Below, piece by piece: positions 11,669-22,439 of a stretch of 64,000 bases of DNA. Under the pieces are notes generated by a model, which was not told the DNA's origin, did no database searches, and worked only from the letters and a program-made list of their open reading frames with translations. Source of the stretch: Gymnopus androsaceus JB14 (Eukaryota; Basidiomycota; Agaricomycetes; Agaricales; Omphalotaceae); the NCBI GenBank assembly GCA_009733575.1, contig ML769643.1:31959-95958 (forward strand), written 5' to 3'. The position numbers and the translations under genes were made by a program. Position 1 is the stretch's first letter, and every line of letters starts with the position of its first letter.

Positions 11669-12392
11669 TTAAGATGTTTGACATGTCCAAGATTATGAAT
11701 CTCAGATTCACTTGACTTCAGTGATTACCCATTTAGACTTTGCTGTGGTGTGATCACAGTTTGTTTATTATCCATCCATTTTCCATCTCTGATTGGGTCA
11801 TACACATCCCACATCAGCAAGTTTGAACCAAACTATATACAAAAACCATATGCCAAGAGAAAACTGTTTGAATCGTCATAACTTGTGTTTTCTTTACCAG
11901 TAGAATCAATTAAGATTCAAGGTTCAGAAAGCAAGTGTTCAGACCTAATAGGTGTTTAAGGGACTTAAGGCAATATGGGGGAATACTACAGTAGGAGGCC
12001 AAGAAACTCTCACGTGTTCACAATTGCCCAGCCTACATGCATATGCTTTTGATTATTCACATAGTGGCAGAAGTCTACCTGGGAGCAGGAATCGGCCCAC
12101 AAACAGCCCAAAATGAATCGGAACTGCCAAAAGTTCATTCAATGTGGAGTGCCTGTGTATATACATTGTAGGTAATAGTTAGTTCAATTGAAGAAGCCTT
12201 ATATATTTTAGGCTCTTCTGGAAAGAAGGGAACAAAGCGAATCACTGATTACCATTTACACCCAAACCCAAGGGCCGAAGCCACTTATCATCGCGCCTAA
12301 ATATCTACGAGGTAGGACCAGATGAGTTTGTTAACGCAATCAACCATTTGTCAAAGACGCAATGGTGCAATGACCTTCGTTGAGCAAATCCA

Positions 12393-12404
12393 GGGCCCAT
12401 AACC
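12393..12404 (-). other. Copia primer-binding site
   Basis: Directly inside the 5' LTR, the minus strand reads GGTTATGGGCCC. From memory this matches the internal initiator-tRNA-Met primer site used by Drosophila copia-type elements (half-tRNA priming) and not a CCA-end primer. Confidence 0.7.
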
Positions 12405-12927
12405 TGTTGAAGCAGACATATGATCAACAAATGGTGAGATGTAATACTCACCTGGATATGTGCTAGTAGACTGGTCTTTGAAGGACTAGTTGGAGAGCAA
12501 AGAGTTCTTGTATAGACAAATAGTAGTACAACTGAGTGTGCTAAGGAGTACAGTAAGTACCTATAGTATTTATACTAAGTACAACTACAACTATACAGTA
12601 TCATAGTAAGGTGGCTTAGGGCATAGGGTACAATCATAATGGTTCAACAGCATGTAAGTACAATGTAAGATTGAGTAATTATGACTATGTTTGACTACCA
12701 TTGTATTGAACAGTTCATATGCTTCATAAGCGTATGTTATCATATTTATAGAACTAGTGAATGGCATCATTACAGTGTCTAGTATGCTTATTGAGCAAAT
12801 ACAAAGACAGTGCTGTTGCCTCATGTAGCACAGCTACAAAGGTGTTTCAAGGAGTATTAACGGAACGGAAGACTCATGTTGAGTTGATCGATGATGTCAC
12901 TATCGTAAGCGTCAGATTCTTTCAACA
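12405..12927 (-). repeat. Copia LTR (5' LTR of the minus-strand element)
   Basis: A 523-bp direct copy of 6072-6593. The outer edge is followed by the TGGTG target duplication at 12928-12932. Confidence 0.95.
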
Positions 12928-13005
12928 TGGTGATATAAATTGAGTGCATACAATTTTAAGTAGCACATTAAGGTTTGTAAATGCATGCATGGTAGTTGTA
13001 ATGTG

Positions 13006-13375
13006 CTATGTGGTGATTTTTATGCACATGTAGTGATTGTTGCATGTGTGCGTAGTGATGGGTTGTGTGCATAGTGATTGTGTTGCATGTGTAGCAATTG
13101 TGTTGCGTGCATAGCAATTGTGTTGCATGCATAGCAAATGTGTTGCGTGTGTAGCAATTGTGTTTCGTGCGTAGAAATTGTGTTGCATGCATAGCAATTG
13201 TGTTGCATGCGTAGCAATTGTGTTGCGTGCATAGCAATTGTGTTGCGTGTGTAGCAATTGTGTTGCGTGCATAGAAATTGTGTTGTGTGCGTAGCAATTG
13301 TGTTGTGTGCATAGCAATTGTGTTGCGTGCGTAGCAATTGTGTTGCGCGTGCGGTGATTTTAATGTGTGTGTAGT
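13006..13375. repeat. 20-bp minisatellite
   Basis: About 18 head-to-tail copies of a 20-base unit close to GTGTTGCGTGCATAGCAATT. The middle (about 13080-13350) is regular; variation concentrates in the central ATGCAT/GTGCGT heptamer. Edges are more degenerate. Since 20 is not a multiple of three, all three minus-strand frames stay open for over 100 codons, and these frames are not genes. Confidence 0.9.
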
Positions 13376-13394
13376 GAATTATTTTTTCACCCTT

Positions 13395-14432
13395 TGCTCC
13401 ACCATAATGGAAAGAGTTTAAATACACCATACCAACACCTGGGATATCTCATTGTGAATCAGACAAGTGATGGAAAGAGTTCAGACCATACCTGTCACAG
13501 GCTTGAGCTCTACGTGAGTTCTTTGAGGTTTTGTCCGGCATCATTGAATGATGAATGAAAGTTCAGAATAGTCAATTAGCACTGGAACAAATCAAATCAG
13601 GCAGTGTTTGTAGATTGGAGCCAGCTGCAGCTGTTGTAGTCGAAAACATGTTGTCTTCATGTGTAAAAATAAAGCCACAACAAGCAAAACAAGGTCAGAA
13701 CATTGATACTGTGCATGATTTTTGGATAGACGCAATTACATTGTTGATTGTTTTGTATTATTTTATTGAAGATTTTCTCAGACTCGTAGCTGATGGCCTT
13801 GATCTGTCACACTTGAAAGGACGCACCACACGCTATTAAGAAGTCTACATGTGGGAGCCAAGACATTAGTGCTGAAAATTCTGCCTCTACAATATCTTAG
13901 CCTCTTAAGCTGGAAACCAAGAAAGTTAATGTTCGTGGATATTCAATGGATATTGCTACTAGTACACGGGGAGGACCAATGGATTTCCAGCAGTTGCTAA
14001 ATGGGTACTTACTACCTACTGTGCGACTACTACTAGTAAGCTAGTTGCTCCCTCCAAAATTAATTGCATAGATAGATGGATGAAAGTGGATGTAGCTGAT
14101 GTCACACAATTAGCAATTGAAGGTGTAAACGAGGGAAAGAATCATGAAAGCGATCCATGGTACGAGTTGCCATCTGCCAGATCCTCACTTGGCTTTGGGA
14201 CTCCACTTCGAATTCATGCCTACATAACAGCATGGTCCAAGTGCAAATGTGGACCAAGAAGAGATCATTTATTGCTGTTTTCAAAAAGGCTTGCGCGGAT
14301 CAATTTTTCACGTGGAATGATATATGTTCGATTTTTGCGCGTTCGACAACACCTGAACTGTTTTTGGACATCATCCTTCTGCATCTCCTGCGGCAGCTCC
14401 CTAGTCACATTGGAATTAGGTGTAGCGATTCA
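13395..14432 (+). repeat. Duplicated host segment C, copy A
   Basis: The segment begins with AATACACCATACCAACACC-like sequence and runs through a stretch translating as KVDVADVTQLAIEGVNEGKN (around 14080-14140). The same sequence occurs at 36930-38220 (+), 55940-57700 (-) and partly at 30186-30388 (+). It lies upstream of SDR-1 exactly as copy C lies next to SDR-2. I do not recognise a protein; the conserved peptide-like stretches may be exons of a decayed gene. Confidence 0.7.
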
Positions 14433-16167
14433 TAGGGTGCCGTGAATAATCGAATTTTTATTAACATGTTAATAACATGTTAATCACATCAAGTGCCAGG
14501 ACCCATGTTAATTTATGTTAATAATTCCTGTAGCTTGTAGTATGACGGTATTTTTCACCAGATATTTCGACTTCTGGCTGATTCATTTTGATGGCAATTG
14601 AATACATTCAGTTTGTCAACTTCAACTTTGTGTATACTAACTTCAACTTTATGTATACTATTCTAGTGCAAGTCAAGGGCATTCCAACTTTGAGATCATA
14701 AAATGTATCTATTTCCCAACAAGTCTGACTTCTGTGGGACCCATGAAATAAGTCCTCTATTGTTTCAAGCACTTCGTGAATGGCATTAAGATTTATAAGC
14801 GCCCACTTAGTGCATGGTTAAATGACCTTATATAGTAATTTCTGACAGCTTTGACCTCTGCAAAATCTCCAAAATCAACCAAGATCTCAAAAATACTGTA
14901 AAATTTGTGTATGATTTCAGTCTTGTACTTATGAAGTACTCAAAAATTAAAATGGTACAATCAGATTGTGTTATGCTCCTCTCCTAGTTAAATAATATAT
15001 TGCATGGTTGATATATGCATGACCACAAGTAGTATTGTTACCCTGAAGTTAAAGCTAAAGTATCAAAAGTTAAAAGTTGAAGTTAAAACAAGAAGTTGAA
15101 TTTCAAGTTAAAGCTGGAATATTTGGTGAAATATGGTGTCATATTGTAGGGCCGCCCCTTCATAATTCTTGTTGCTTGTAGGGCTGCCGCTTCATAATTC
15201 AACTTGTAGCTTGTCCTGTAGCTTGTATATATATGGCCGCCACTTCAACCTCTGCCAATTGTGCACTATAGAATCCACTCAGAGCGGTAGCATGGAGCTT
15301 CCCCAAGCAACCCAAACCAAACTTCTGTATCTTCGGACATCCGAATGTCACATACCTCCATCACCTTCCCAAAAATCTTCACCAGGCGACTATCCATTCA
15401 CGGACCCCTTGGGACAGAAGTCCGAGTATGAGTGGTGGTTGGAGTTAGCATTGCATCCCAAGGCTCAAACGCTTGCGGTAATTTCCATTTCAAGTTGTTG
15501 GATCAATCATCACAAACTAATTTTTTTTCTAGTTTCTTGCAGTACGTGCGTTTTTGGCACTAACAAATTCTTGAGAAATTCGATGGCAGATGAGTGTACA
15601 GGCTCGCGGCTTATGTATCACAACTCCGCCCTTCAAAATGGTCAAAAAGTCGACACTGATGTTTCTGACTTGGCGGGTCCATCCAAGGTCCATTGCAATC
15701 TGGCAATAAAAGTAACAAGCCTGATAATGGCAAGAAGAATGAGGAGGGTGATGATGATCAAGTCATGCCAATTGACTTACTGGATGTGGCCGAAGCTACG
15801 GAGAGGCCTCAAGATGATGGTCCGCATATACCTGACCTAGTCTGGGATAATGGCATTGATCTAGATGACAGTCTTGCCTAAGGAAATGTCAGGCCCATCT
15901 CCAATCTTTGCAGGGGTTACGGTGGAAGGAATTCTAGGACAGTTACTACGAGCACAGAAGATGACGAGGACGTCAATTGGGACTGCATCTGAATTATTCA
16001 CGTTAAGATGTTAATAACATGTTAAAAATTCAATTTTTCACTTGCTAATTCACATTTTCACCCGGATGTTAATTAGTGGTTATTAACTATGTTAAAAACA
16101 CCCCTCGAAGGACTCGATGTTAATAACCATGTTAATAACATGGCCATGAATTATTCACGGCACCCTA
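14433..16167. mobile_element. 1.7-kb TIR element with TAGGGTGCCGTG ends
   Basis: Ends are TAGGGTGCCGTGAATAAT and its complement ATTATTCACGGCACCCTA with one difference. Subterminal ATGTTAATAACATG repeats occur at both ends. It interrupts segment C: copy C near 55930 runs through without it. The target duplication is ambiguous. TA is shared if the ends are GGGTGCC, or a degenerate 8-bp TAGCGATT/TAGCAAAT if the element is hAT-like. No transposase is recognisable. Confidence 0.75.
15169..15881 (+). CDS. Unrecognised open frames inside the TIR element
   Basis: A 223-codon frame (15169-15840) overlaps a 62-codon acidic frame (15693-15881). A plausible intron lies at about 15478-15540 (GTAATTTCC to TTCTTGCAG), which splits the long frame after EYEWWLELALHPKAQTL. 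I recognise no domain. The content may be cargo or a decayed transposon protein, since it sits centrally between the two terminal repeats. Confidence 0.3.
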
Positions 16168-16369
16168 GTAGCAAATACTAAATGCACCGTCGGTACCGAC
16201 TTGAATTTCGTCATCACCCGTTTATACTCTGGTTTATAATTTATACTACTCCTTCTTGTCCCTTCTGGCATGTTAAGACTTTCGGACTTCGATACACTCG
16301 GGAAATGACAAAACATGATTGAGCTGAAGCTGACTCAGTTCGGTCATTACTCCTCCGCGGCTGGCACAC

Positions 16370-16475
16370 GCTGCGACGTACGCGTCCTCCGTATAAAAAT
16401 ACGAAAATTCTCATCTAATTAGCTCAGTGGACCTTCGCAACAGCCAAATCGACCTCATCCAATAATCAAAGCACA
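16370..16475 (+). promoter_or_regulatory. SDR-1 promoter
   Basis: TATAAAA at 16392-16398 lies 78 bp before the ATG, and CCAAT-like CCAATAATCAAAGC lies about 20 bp before it. The same block, with the same spacing, is conserved at 22440-22565, 34975-35098 and upstream of SDR-2 (55503-55620). It has therefore been copied with the gene and twice without it. Confidence 0.6.
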
Positions 16476-17644
16476 ATGTCATTCGAAATCAAAGACCTTC
16501 CTGTGACCGTTGCTCGACACGAGTGAGTACTCTTGTATCCTCCGGAAGACAAATCGTAGTGACTCGGAACTGACTACCTCGCCATTGCAGCGTATACGAG
16601 GCAATATCCCCAGAACCATATTTTTCTGGTTCCTCGTTCCGTGGAAAAATCGTTGTGGTAGTCGGAGCATCCAAAGGCATAGGTTATTCCATCGCGTCCT
16701 TCTACGCGCGCGCAGGGGCGACTGTAGTTATTGTGTCTAGGTCGCAGAAGACATTGGATGAGGCTAGGGATCGTATTGTTTCCGAAAGCCGCACATCATC
16801 CGATGTGCTAGCCCTCGCTGCAGACACTGCAGACACCAAGGCCATCGAAGAAGTCATAGGGAAGGTCGTTGAAAAGTACGGCCGACTTGATGTGGTAGTT
16901 GCAAATTCGGGTGTGAGTAGTCCTTGGATGAAGCGTAAGTATTCTATCAATCCTTCCTGGACATACGCAGCGGCTGATATATTATTCATGTAGGTTTCTC
17001 TGAGCAAGACCCGTATGAAGATTGGTGGAGAGTCATGGAAGTGAACCTACGAGGAGCTTACAATGTGGCACAGTGAGTTTTTTCCCATTCACTCAATGAT
17101 TTCGCATGACATCGTCTACCAAGCTATGTCCTCCCGCACCTCACAAAGAGTAAAGGGTATTTCATCGCTGTCACTGGAATGGCGGCACAGATCAACATAC
17201 CATTCGCGAGTGCCTACACGGTTTCAAAGGTTGCTCTAAACAGGTTCATTGAATATGCTGCTATTGGCAAGTCATGTTCTTACTATTGCTACTCCCTTGA
17301 GTCTGACGCTTCAAATCATACAGAACATCCTGAGGTTAAATCTTTTAGTCTCCATCCTGGTGCAATCAAAACCGAAGGATCCTTAGGGTTGGAATCTGGA
17401 ATGGAGTCGTTTCTGATTGATACCCTTCAACTCCCAGCTGCAACAGCCTTGAAATTGACAGACGGAAGTGGAAGATTTGACTGGCTTTCTGGAAGGTAAG
17501 TTCGGTATTGACTCGATCAAAGGCACTATTTCACACTCTACCAGGTTTGTTTCAGCGAATTGGGATCTAGAAGAAGTAGAACGAGACTGGAAAAAAGATA
17601 TTGTCAACAAAGACTTCCTTAAGACCAGATTTATCATCGAATAG
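16476..17644 (+). CDS. Short-chain dehydrogenase/reductase SDR-1
   Basis: Six exons by eye: 16476-16522, 16591-16934, 16994-17072, 17124-17266, 17324-17495 and 17545-17644. They give 294 residues with no stop and consistent phases. It is a classical SDR, predicted to be a cytosolic NAD(P)-dependent oxidoreductase. Visible features are the cofactor loop GASKGIG (41-47), SR at 65-66 suggesting NADPH, NSG at 121-123, and YTVSK (Tyr188, Lys192). The substrate is unknown. The catalytic serine expected 13 residues before the Tyr is Gly175; the paralogue SDR-2 has Ser there. The fourth intron starts with GC, not GT. The gene is convergent with the last DOHH exon, stops 89 bp apart. Confidence 0.9.
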
Positions 17645-17859
17645 TCGAATAATTGACCACGAGCTAGGGAATAGATGTACAATCTTGCAACAACTAGTAT
17701 GGGTGTAAGTAGTACTATGCCAGGTGTACAATTTTAAGCACCGGCGATCGAGGTTGCAGTCTTACCTAAACCATTGGCGTACTGAAAATATCCAGATTTC
17801 TCGTACTGTAAGACATTATTATCAGCTCTCAACTGATCTGGTAGAATTTGGATCTTACC

Positions 17860-18330
17860 GCCGAAAAACACAACCGAAACCGGTTAATCATTTACGGTCT
17901 CAACCATGGCTGCCTTTTACCTCCGAATCGGTTAATGAGAACAATGCCTGCTTACTTCTATAGTTGGTTAATCTCTCAATAGCCACAGTGGTTAATTGAG
18001 ACCTGCAACCTTCGCAGTTGGTTCATCTTTGCATAGCCTAATAGCACAGTGGTTAATTTATTGTGTAACTGATTAATCCATGCCTCTGATTGCAAGTAGT
18101 TAATGTTCCCGAGAGTTGGTTAATCCTTCCATAGCTTACTAACGAAGTGGTTGATTTATTGTGTAACTGGTTAATTCATGCAAGCAGTTAATGCTCCAGA
18201 GAGTTGGTTAATCCTTCATGTAAGTGGTTAATTGACTTGCCTTCGATTGAAAGTGGTTAATCCTTTGACTTGATTATGAGTGGTTAATATACTTGTCTTC
18301 GATTGATAGTGGTTAATATACTTGCATTGC
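17860..18330. repeat. Degenerate GGTTAAT repeat field
   Basis: The core GTGGTTAAT or TTGGTTAAT recurs at irregular spacing of about 15-35 bases, more than fifteen times. A smaller cluster lies at 19905-20030. The field sits inside the last intron of DOHH-1 and is absent from the equivalent intron of DOHH-2 (near 54160-54210). Confidence 0.7.
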
Positions 18331-18406
18331 TCATCCAGATACTCCAGATAACCATGCAATCGGAGCCAAAGGAGATAGGTATGGGAAAAAGGTATGGAGA
18401 GGATAT

Positions 18407-18930
18407 CAGTGCTGTCACTTAAGGGGTTATTAAGCCCAAAATTTGAAGCTAAGGCTTAAAGACTTAATAAGGGCTTAGCCTTAACATGAATATAAAAAAA
18501 ACTTGAGCAATACAGCTACAATTAAGCATAGTCATCCCCATAAACTTCAAGCTTAATCTGCTGCAATGAGTTCCATCCTTAGTACCCCCTCACTGACCTA
18601 CTTTTGTGTCCTTGTCATTACAAATTCCTCCAAAGGCTTTGTGATTTTGGTGCCCAACAGGTCTTCAAGCTTTATCAACAACCAACTTATCCTTTCTGGA
18701 AGATACTTCTGGGCCAGCATTATCAGTGTCCATAAAATCAGCCTCTTGATCCTTCATTGTCCAATTTTTCAACTCTTCGCACTGCACAGCACTTGATTTA
18801 ATTGCTCATGTCACATGGTCACATCCTGAATTAAGGGTTAATTAAGGATTTCTTTTGATACTAAGGCTTAAGTTAAGGGTCTTATTAAGGCTTAACTTAA
18901 CTTAAGGGTTAAGGGTTAATGACAACACTG
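18407..18930. mobile_element. hAT-like MITE
   Basis: A 524-bp element with ends CAGTGCTGTCA and TGACAACACTG and a perfect 8-bp target duplication, GAGGATAT, at 18399-18406 and 18931-18938. Subterminal AAGGCTTAA/CTTAAGGG repeats are abundant at both ends. There is no transposase. Confidence 0.9.
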
Positions 18931-19101
18931 GAGGATATTGGAGGTGACCATTGAGATAGGCATGGAAGAAGGACATGAAGGTGGGGATTGAGATGCGAAT
19001 GATTTTAAGTTGATAGTAACTCTCTTACTGTTACGGAGCCCAAAACTTCCCCAGTCAGCCATCCAACTGTTAATAATCTTTGCAGAATAACTGAATCTGT
19101 T

Positions 19102-19800
19102 CATCAGCAAAACCTGGGTGTGCTGCACAGAACTGTCCAGTTCTGTGCAGCGCTCATAGCACTCATAGCAGCCATAGCAAGGGTACCCTCTGTCCAGAGC
19201 TATGGATTGCTATGAAGTGCTATGGAATGCTATAAGAGCGACGGAGATCACAAAAATGACATCTGTCAGAATAACATTCAATACAAAATATATTATTCAT
19301 TTGAATTGTTCTCCTGGCTTGTGAGACTTGTGCGAAACCATTGCAAGACTACAGATAATCATTAAAATAATTTATTGACTCATTTGTAGTACTAGTACAA
19401 TGTAGCGAGACTAGTATAACGATTTCTACATACAGTACTAATGTAGTGATACTACTATCGTTACTACTCATGAGTGATGACTGCTGGCAATGCCTGTTAG
19501 TAGAATACTTGAAAGAAAGCAGGCACTCACCGTTGGAAGAATCTTGGAGGGAAAGAAGTTGATGTTACGACGTTGCAACGATGCGCGTCGACTCTTATAT
19601 AGTGCCCACCGGCACCCGCGGAGTTGAATGACAGATGATGAGATGTCGAAACAAGTTTGACAGTTGGCGCAAATATTCAACAACCCCACAGGAGCTCATA
19701 GCACCTTATAGCACCTCATAGTTCTGTAGAGAACTATGGCTGCTATGGCCTGCTATAGCTTGCTATGGCTGCTATGACCACCACCCAGGTTTTGCTGATG
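19102..19800. mobile_element. CATCAG-family element 3
   Basis: A 699-bp element ending CATCAGCAAAACCTGGGTG and CACCCAGGTTTTGCTGATG, flanked by TT on both sides. Dense subterminal CATAGCA repeats occur on the left and their complement GCTATGG on the right. A TTTGACAG motif is inside. There is no convincing coding sequence. Confidence 0.88.
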
Positions 19801-20685
19801 TTGCTGAACAATGGATTCAGTTCCTACCTCCTGGTGGCTGTCGCGGTCATGCTTGTTCAGCCAACGAAGGAAGTGGATCATGAGGGGAAAAAGCAAGAAG
19901 CAAGTGGTTAATCCACTTAACTTTGCATACATGTGATGACTAAATCATCTGGTTAATTATGAAAATGATTAAGTCGCTTCCCTTTGTGCTCTGAACAGTC
20001 GATTAACTATTTGCCAAAGCAGTTAATCCATGTTGTCTCTTAGATACCTGCCTTCCCACCCACCTCTCGAGACTGATTTGGATATAATAGGCAGTCATGG
20101 TTGAGACCGTAATTAGTTAACTAGTTCTGGTTGTATTGCAGTACCGCCCACATATCAAGTACAGCTCTCTCTGACAACGGTAGGAGAATCATCTCTGGTA
20201 ATCCACTCCTTGAGATGTGGTAGAACTTCTGGAGTCGCAATTCTGTCGAGAGCTTCCGCAACCTTGGCATGACGAACTATCTCATCATTCAGCACCTCGA
20301 GAAGACAGGGTACTGAGTGCGGTCAAAGTGCGGTGATAAAAGTTGGGGTGATAAAAGTTGGCCAAAGACAAAGGCGATTTCATGTCTACCCACAAATAGC
20401 CTCACTAAGTCTCGGTACCAGAATTACATTGGTCATCGACTCACTTAAATAAGGCACTGTCATCGGAAAATCCTGCAGCAAGAGTATCAACTGCCGCCGG
20501 AGACCCAATATTTCTTAAGGCAAACATCAGTAACGTTCAAAAAGCGGTTGAAAAGTTGATTTCGTAGTTCATCTATGCTGGCTTCAAGTTGCGTCCCCTG
20601 GATTGGGTGTACCTACCAGAAATCGTGAAGTGGCCGGAGCAGGGTTGATTGAGGTGTACAAACTTGACAGAGAAACTTTAGGGAC

Positions 20686-20744
20686 TGAGATGGATGAGAC
20701 AAACATTAAACTCACTGAGTTTAATGTTTGTCTCATCCATCTCA
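20686..20744. repeat. Perfect 29-bp palindrome in DOHH-1
   Basis: The arms 20686-20714 and 20716-20744 are exact inverted copies around one base. The paralogous DOHH-3 (near 33990-34025) contains only one arm, so the second arm was added in DOHH-1 by local inverted duplication. Confidence 0.9.
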
Positions 20745-21190
20745 CGGAATGTGACTTTTGTCTTTTAATGCTTGTTTAATGCTTCTTTATTCCTTGCACC
20801 TTCCTCAGTCTTGTCCCACTCGATTCTCGCAATCGCGCTTTCCCAAGTTTCACGAACGGATCTGTTCGGATCGGACAGATATTCTTTGAGGATTGGGATA
20901 GACTCGTCTGCGGCGGATATAGCTCCCATGGCTTCAGCTGCCTAATGTATCTCTCAAAGTTATCATCACTGCATAATCAAGACATTTGAGCATCACACAC
21001 ACTTCATGCCTGACCATAGGATCCTCCCACGAGTTGCGCAAGACCGATTCCAACACGGGGAGAGCAGAGGAGCTTTTTATTTGGCCTAAGCAGTACGCAA
21101 GTACATGTTTAAGCAATGCAGACGAGGAAGCCTGGTTGATTCCGACTAGTAAATGTTGAAAGAAAATAATAGACATCATACCTTTTGAAA

Positions 21191-21523
21191 TGCAATCATG
21201 AAATGGCCAAAATCGCGCCGTTATTCAGGATAAAGTGCTGGCGGAGATTCGGGGGGCCGGTCAACGCGTCCGGACCAGGGAGAGGGGCTTTTTCCGGCTT
21301 TTCAATACCTCTTGCTGAACTAGTATACTTGCAGATGGTGGCAACGCTTCTCGAGCTACTGAACATGAAGCTCTTAGACCTCCTGTATTAACTGGAGTCA
21401 GGAAGATGGTAACATCGCATACCACCGACTGAAACATCGTCATCGTCCGTTTATAACCATTCCTACCTAGTGTACTTGCAGATGGTGGCAACGCTTCTCA
21501 ATCTACTGAACATGAAGCTCCTA
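21191..21523. other. DOHH upstream flank, repeated
   Basis: This region is nearly identical to 34471-34795. It contains an internal repeat of GCAGATGGTGGCAACGCTTC at about 21332 and 21478. No gene is evident. Confidence 0.5.
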
Positions 21524-22262
21524 CAGTGACGGCAAAAAGTGATGAACCACCCCAAATCGGGAAACGGGCGCTAAAAATCGTCGAAATGAGGTTCTTGAGC
21601 TCGTTCTTTCAAAACAAGGTGGTTTGAAAGCTCAAAAAACTTTGTGTATATACTAGGGGGTGTACAGTAGATATTTGGTACAGAAAAAGTGCAACATTGA
21701 GGTTGGAATGTCCAGAATTGATGATTTTATCCAAAACTACTGCATCTCTGGTCAATCCAGCTCGATACTTTGTCTATCTTCCTTTCACCCAAGCAGCTTT
21801 TGCATATGGCTGGGAGAAAACTCGTAGAGCCTCCTCACATACTCATGGAAGCTTTGTTGTTTCCATTCCTCCTCCAAAGCAGACCACAACTCATCTGGAT
21901 TCTTGGGCTGTGGGTCCTGCTTTTTTGCCTGCATATCAAGATAATCTCAATGAGAGAGAGGTCAGGCAAGCTGGGAGGCCACACGAGGAGGTAGATGCTC
22001 AAGTCCCAGACTCCGACAGAGCCAGCTTCTCTTGTGGAGCTTTTTTGTCATTTGTGGTCATTTCCTCAGCATTGAGATACATTATTCCAGATTTTTTTTG
22101 CCTATTATCTACAATATACCCTCTAGTATACACACAAATTTTTTTAAGCTTTCAAACCAACTTGTTTTGAAAGAACGAGCTCAAGAACCTCGTTTCGACG
22201 ATTTTTAGCGCCCGTTTCCCGATTTGGGAATTGGGGCGGTTCATCACTTTTTGCCGTCACTA
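21524..22262 (-). mobile_element. Tc1/mariner-like element, internally deleted
   Basis: A 739-bp element with TIRs of about 130 bases starting (C/T)AGTGACGGCAAAAAGTGATG and flanked by TA. DOHH-3 flank (34795-34805) is the clean empty site with a single TA. A transposase tail is readable on the minus strand, so this is a deletion derivative of an autonomous copy. Confidence 0.92.
21786..21984 (-). pseudogene. Tc1-like transposase C-terminal remnant
   Basis: On the minus strand WPPSLPDLSLIE corresponds to the conserved WPP-SPDLNPIE region that contains the third acidic residue of Tc1 DDE transposases. After a frame change, PDELWSALEEEW and YVRRLYEFSPSHM follow, matching the usual C-terminal end. 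The N-terminal DNA-binding domain and the first two catalytic Asp regions are missing. Length is about 65 residues of an expected 340 or so. Confidence 0.8.
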
Positions 22263-22439
22263 TAGACCTCCTGTATTAAATGGAATCAGGAAGATGGTAA
22301 CATCGCATACCACCGATTTAAACATCGTCATCGCCCGCTTAGAACCATTCCTACCCACAAGACCACTCCTCCTTGTATGCTGAGACTCGTCCGTTCCATG
22401 TTACTCGGATATTGACTCAGTTCGGTCACTGAATACTCT

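Larger units (their letters stand above)
6072..12927 (-). mobile_element. Complete, inactivated Ty1/copia retrotransposon
   Basis: A 6.86-kb element bounded by direct LTRs that start TGTTGAAG and end CTTTCAACA. The host pentanucleotide TGGTG is present at both outer edges (6067-6071 and 12928-12932), a perfect 5-bp target duplication. The coding strand is minus, in the order gag, protease, integrase, RT, RNase H, which defines Ty1/copia. A primer-binding-like site and a purine tract sit at the expected inner LTR edges. The two LTRs differ at about 30 of 522 positions, mostly transitions, so the insertion is old. Frameshifts, a changed RT active site and a changed integrase residue show it cannot be autonomous now. 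Confidence 0.95.
17734..21190 (-). pseudogene. Deoxyhypusine hydroxylase, DOHH-1, disrupted
   Basis: HEAT-repeat enzyme pieces in correct order on the minus strand. DOHH hydroxylates deoxyhypusine in eIF5A using iron held by His-Glu pairs. Near 21120 the first motif reads [12 protein letters not shown], so the usual HE is HV. MVRHE follows, then a 60-nt intron and AAEAMGAIS to ARIEWDKTEEG. The second half (about 20590-20180) has RNIGSPAAV, SDDSALFK, HEIAFVFGQL and the VVRESC region. The last exon (17734-17805, GYFQYANGL) is separated from the previous one by 2.3 kb of inserted repeats. Stops, a 29-bp palindrome and a missing N-terminus argue for a pseudogene. Confidence 0.8.

Noticed and set aside
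13006..13375. CRISPR-like array
   Set aside because: The repeats are contiguous with no unique spacers and the context is eukaryotic.
12968..13430. Three overlapping open frames of 103-136 codons with His-Asn-Cys-Tyr repeats
   Set aside because: They are produced in all three minus frames by the 20-bp minisatellite, so they reflect repeat structure and not a protein.
21697..22170. 157-codon plus-strand frame inside the Tc1-like element
   Set aside because: The recognisable transposase residues are on the minus strand; this frame is its shadow.
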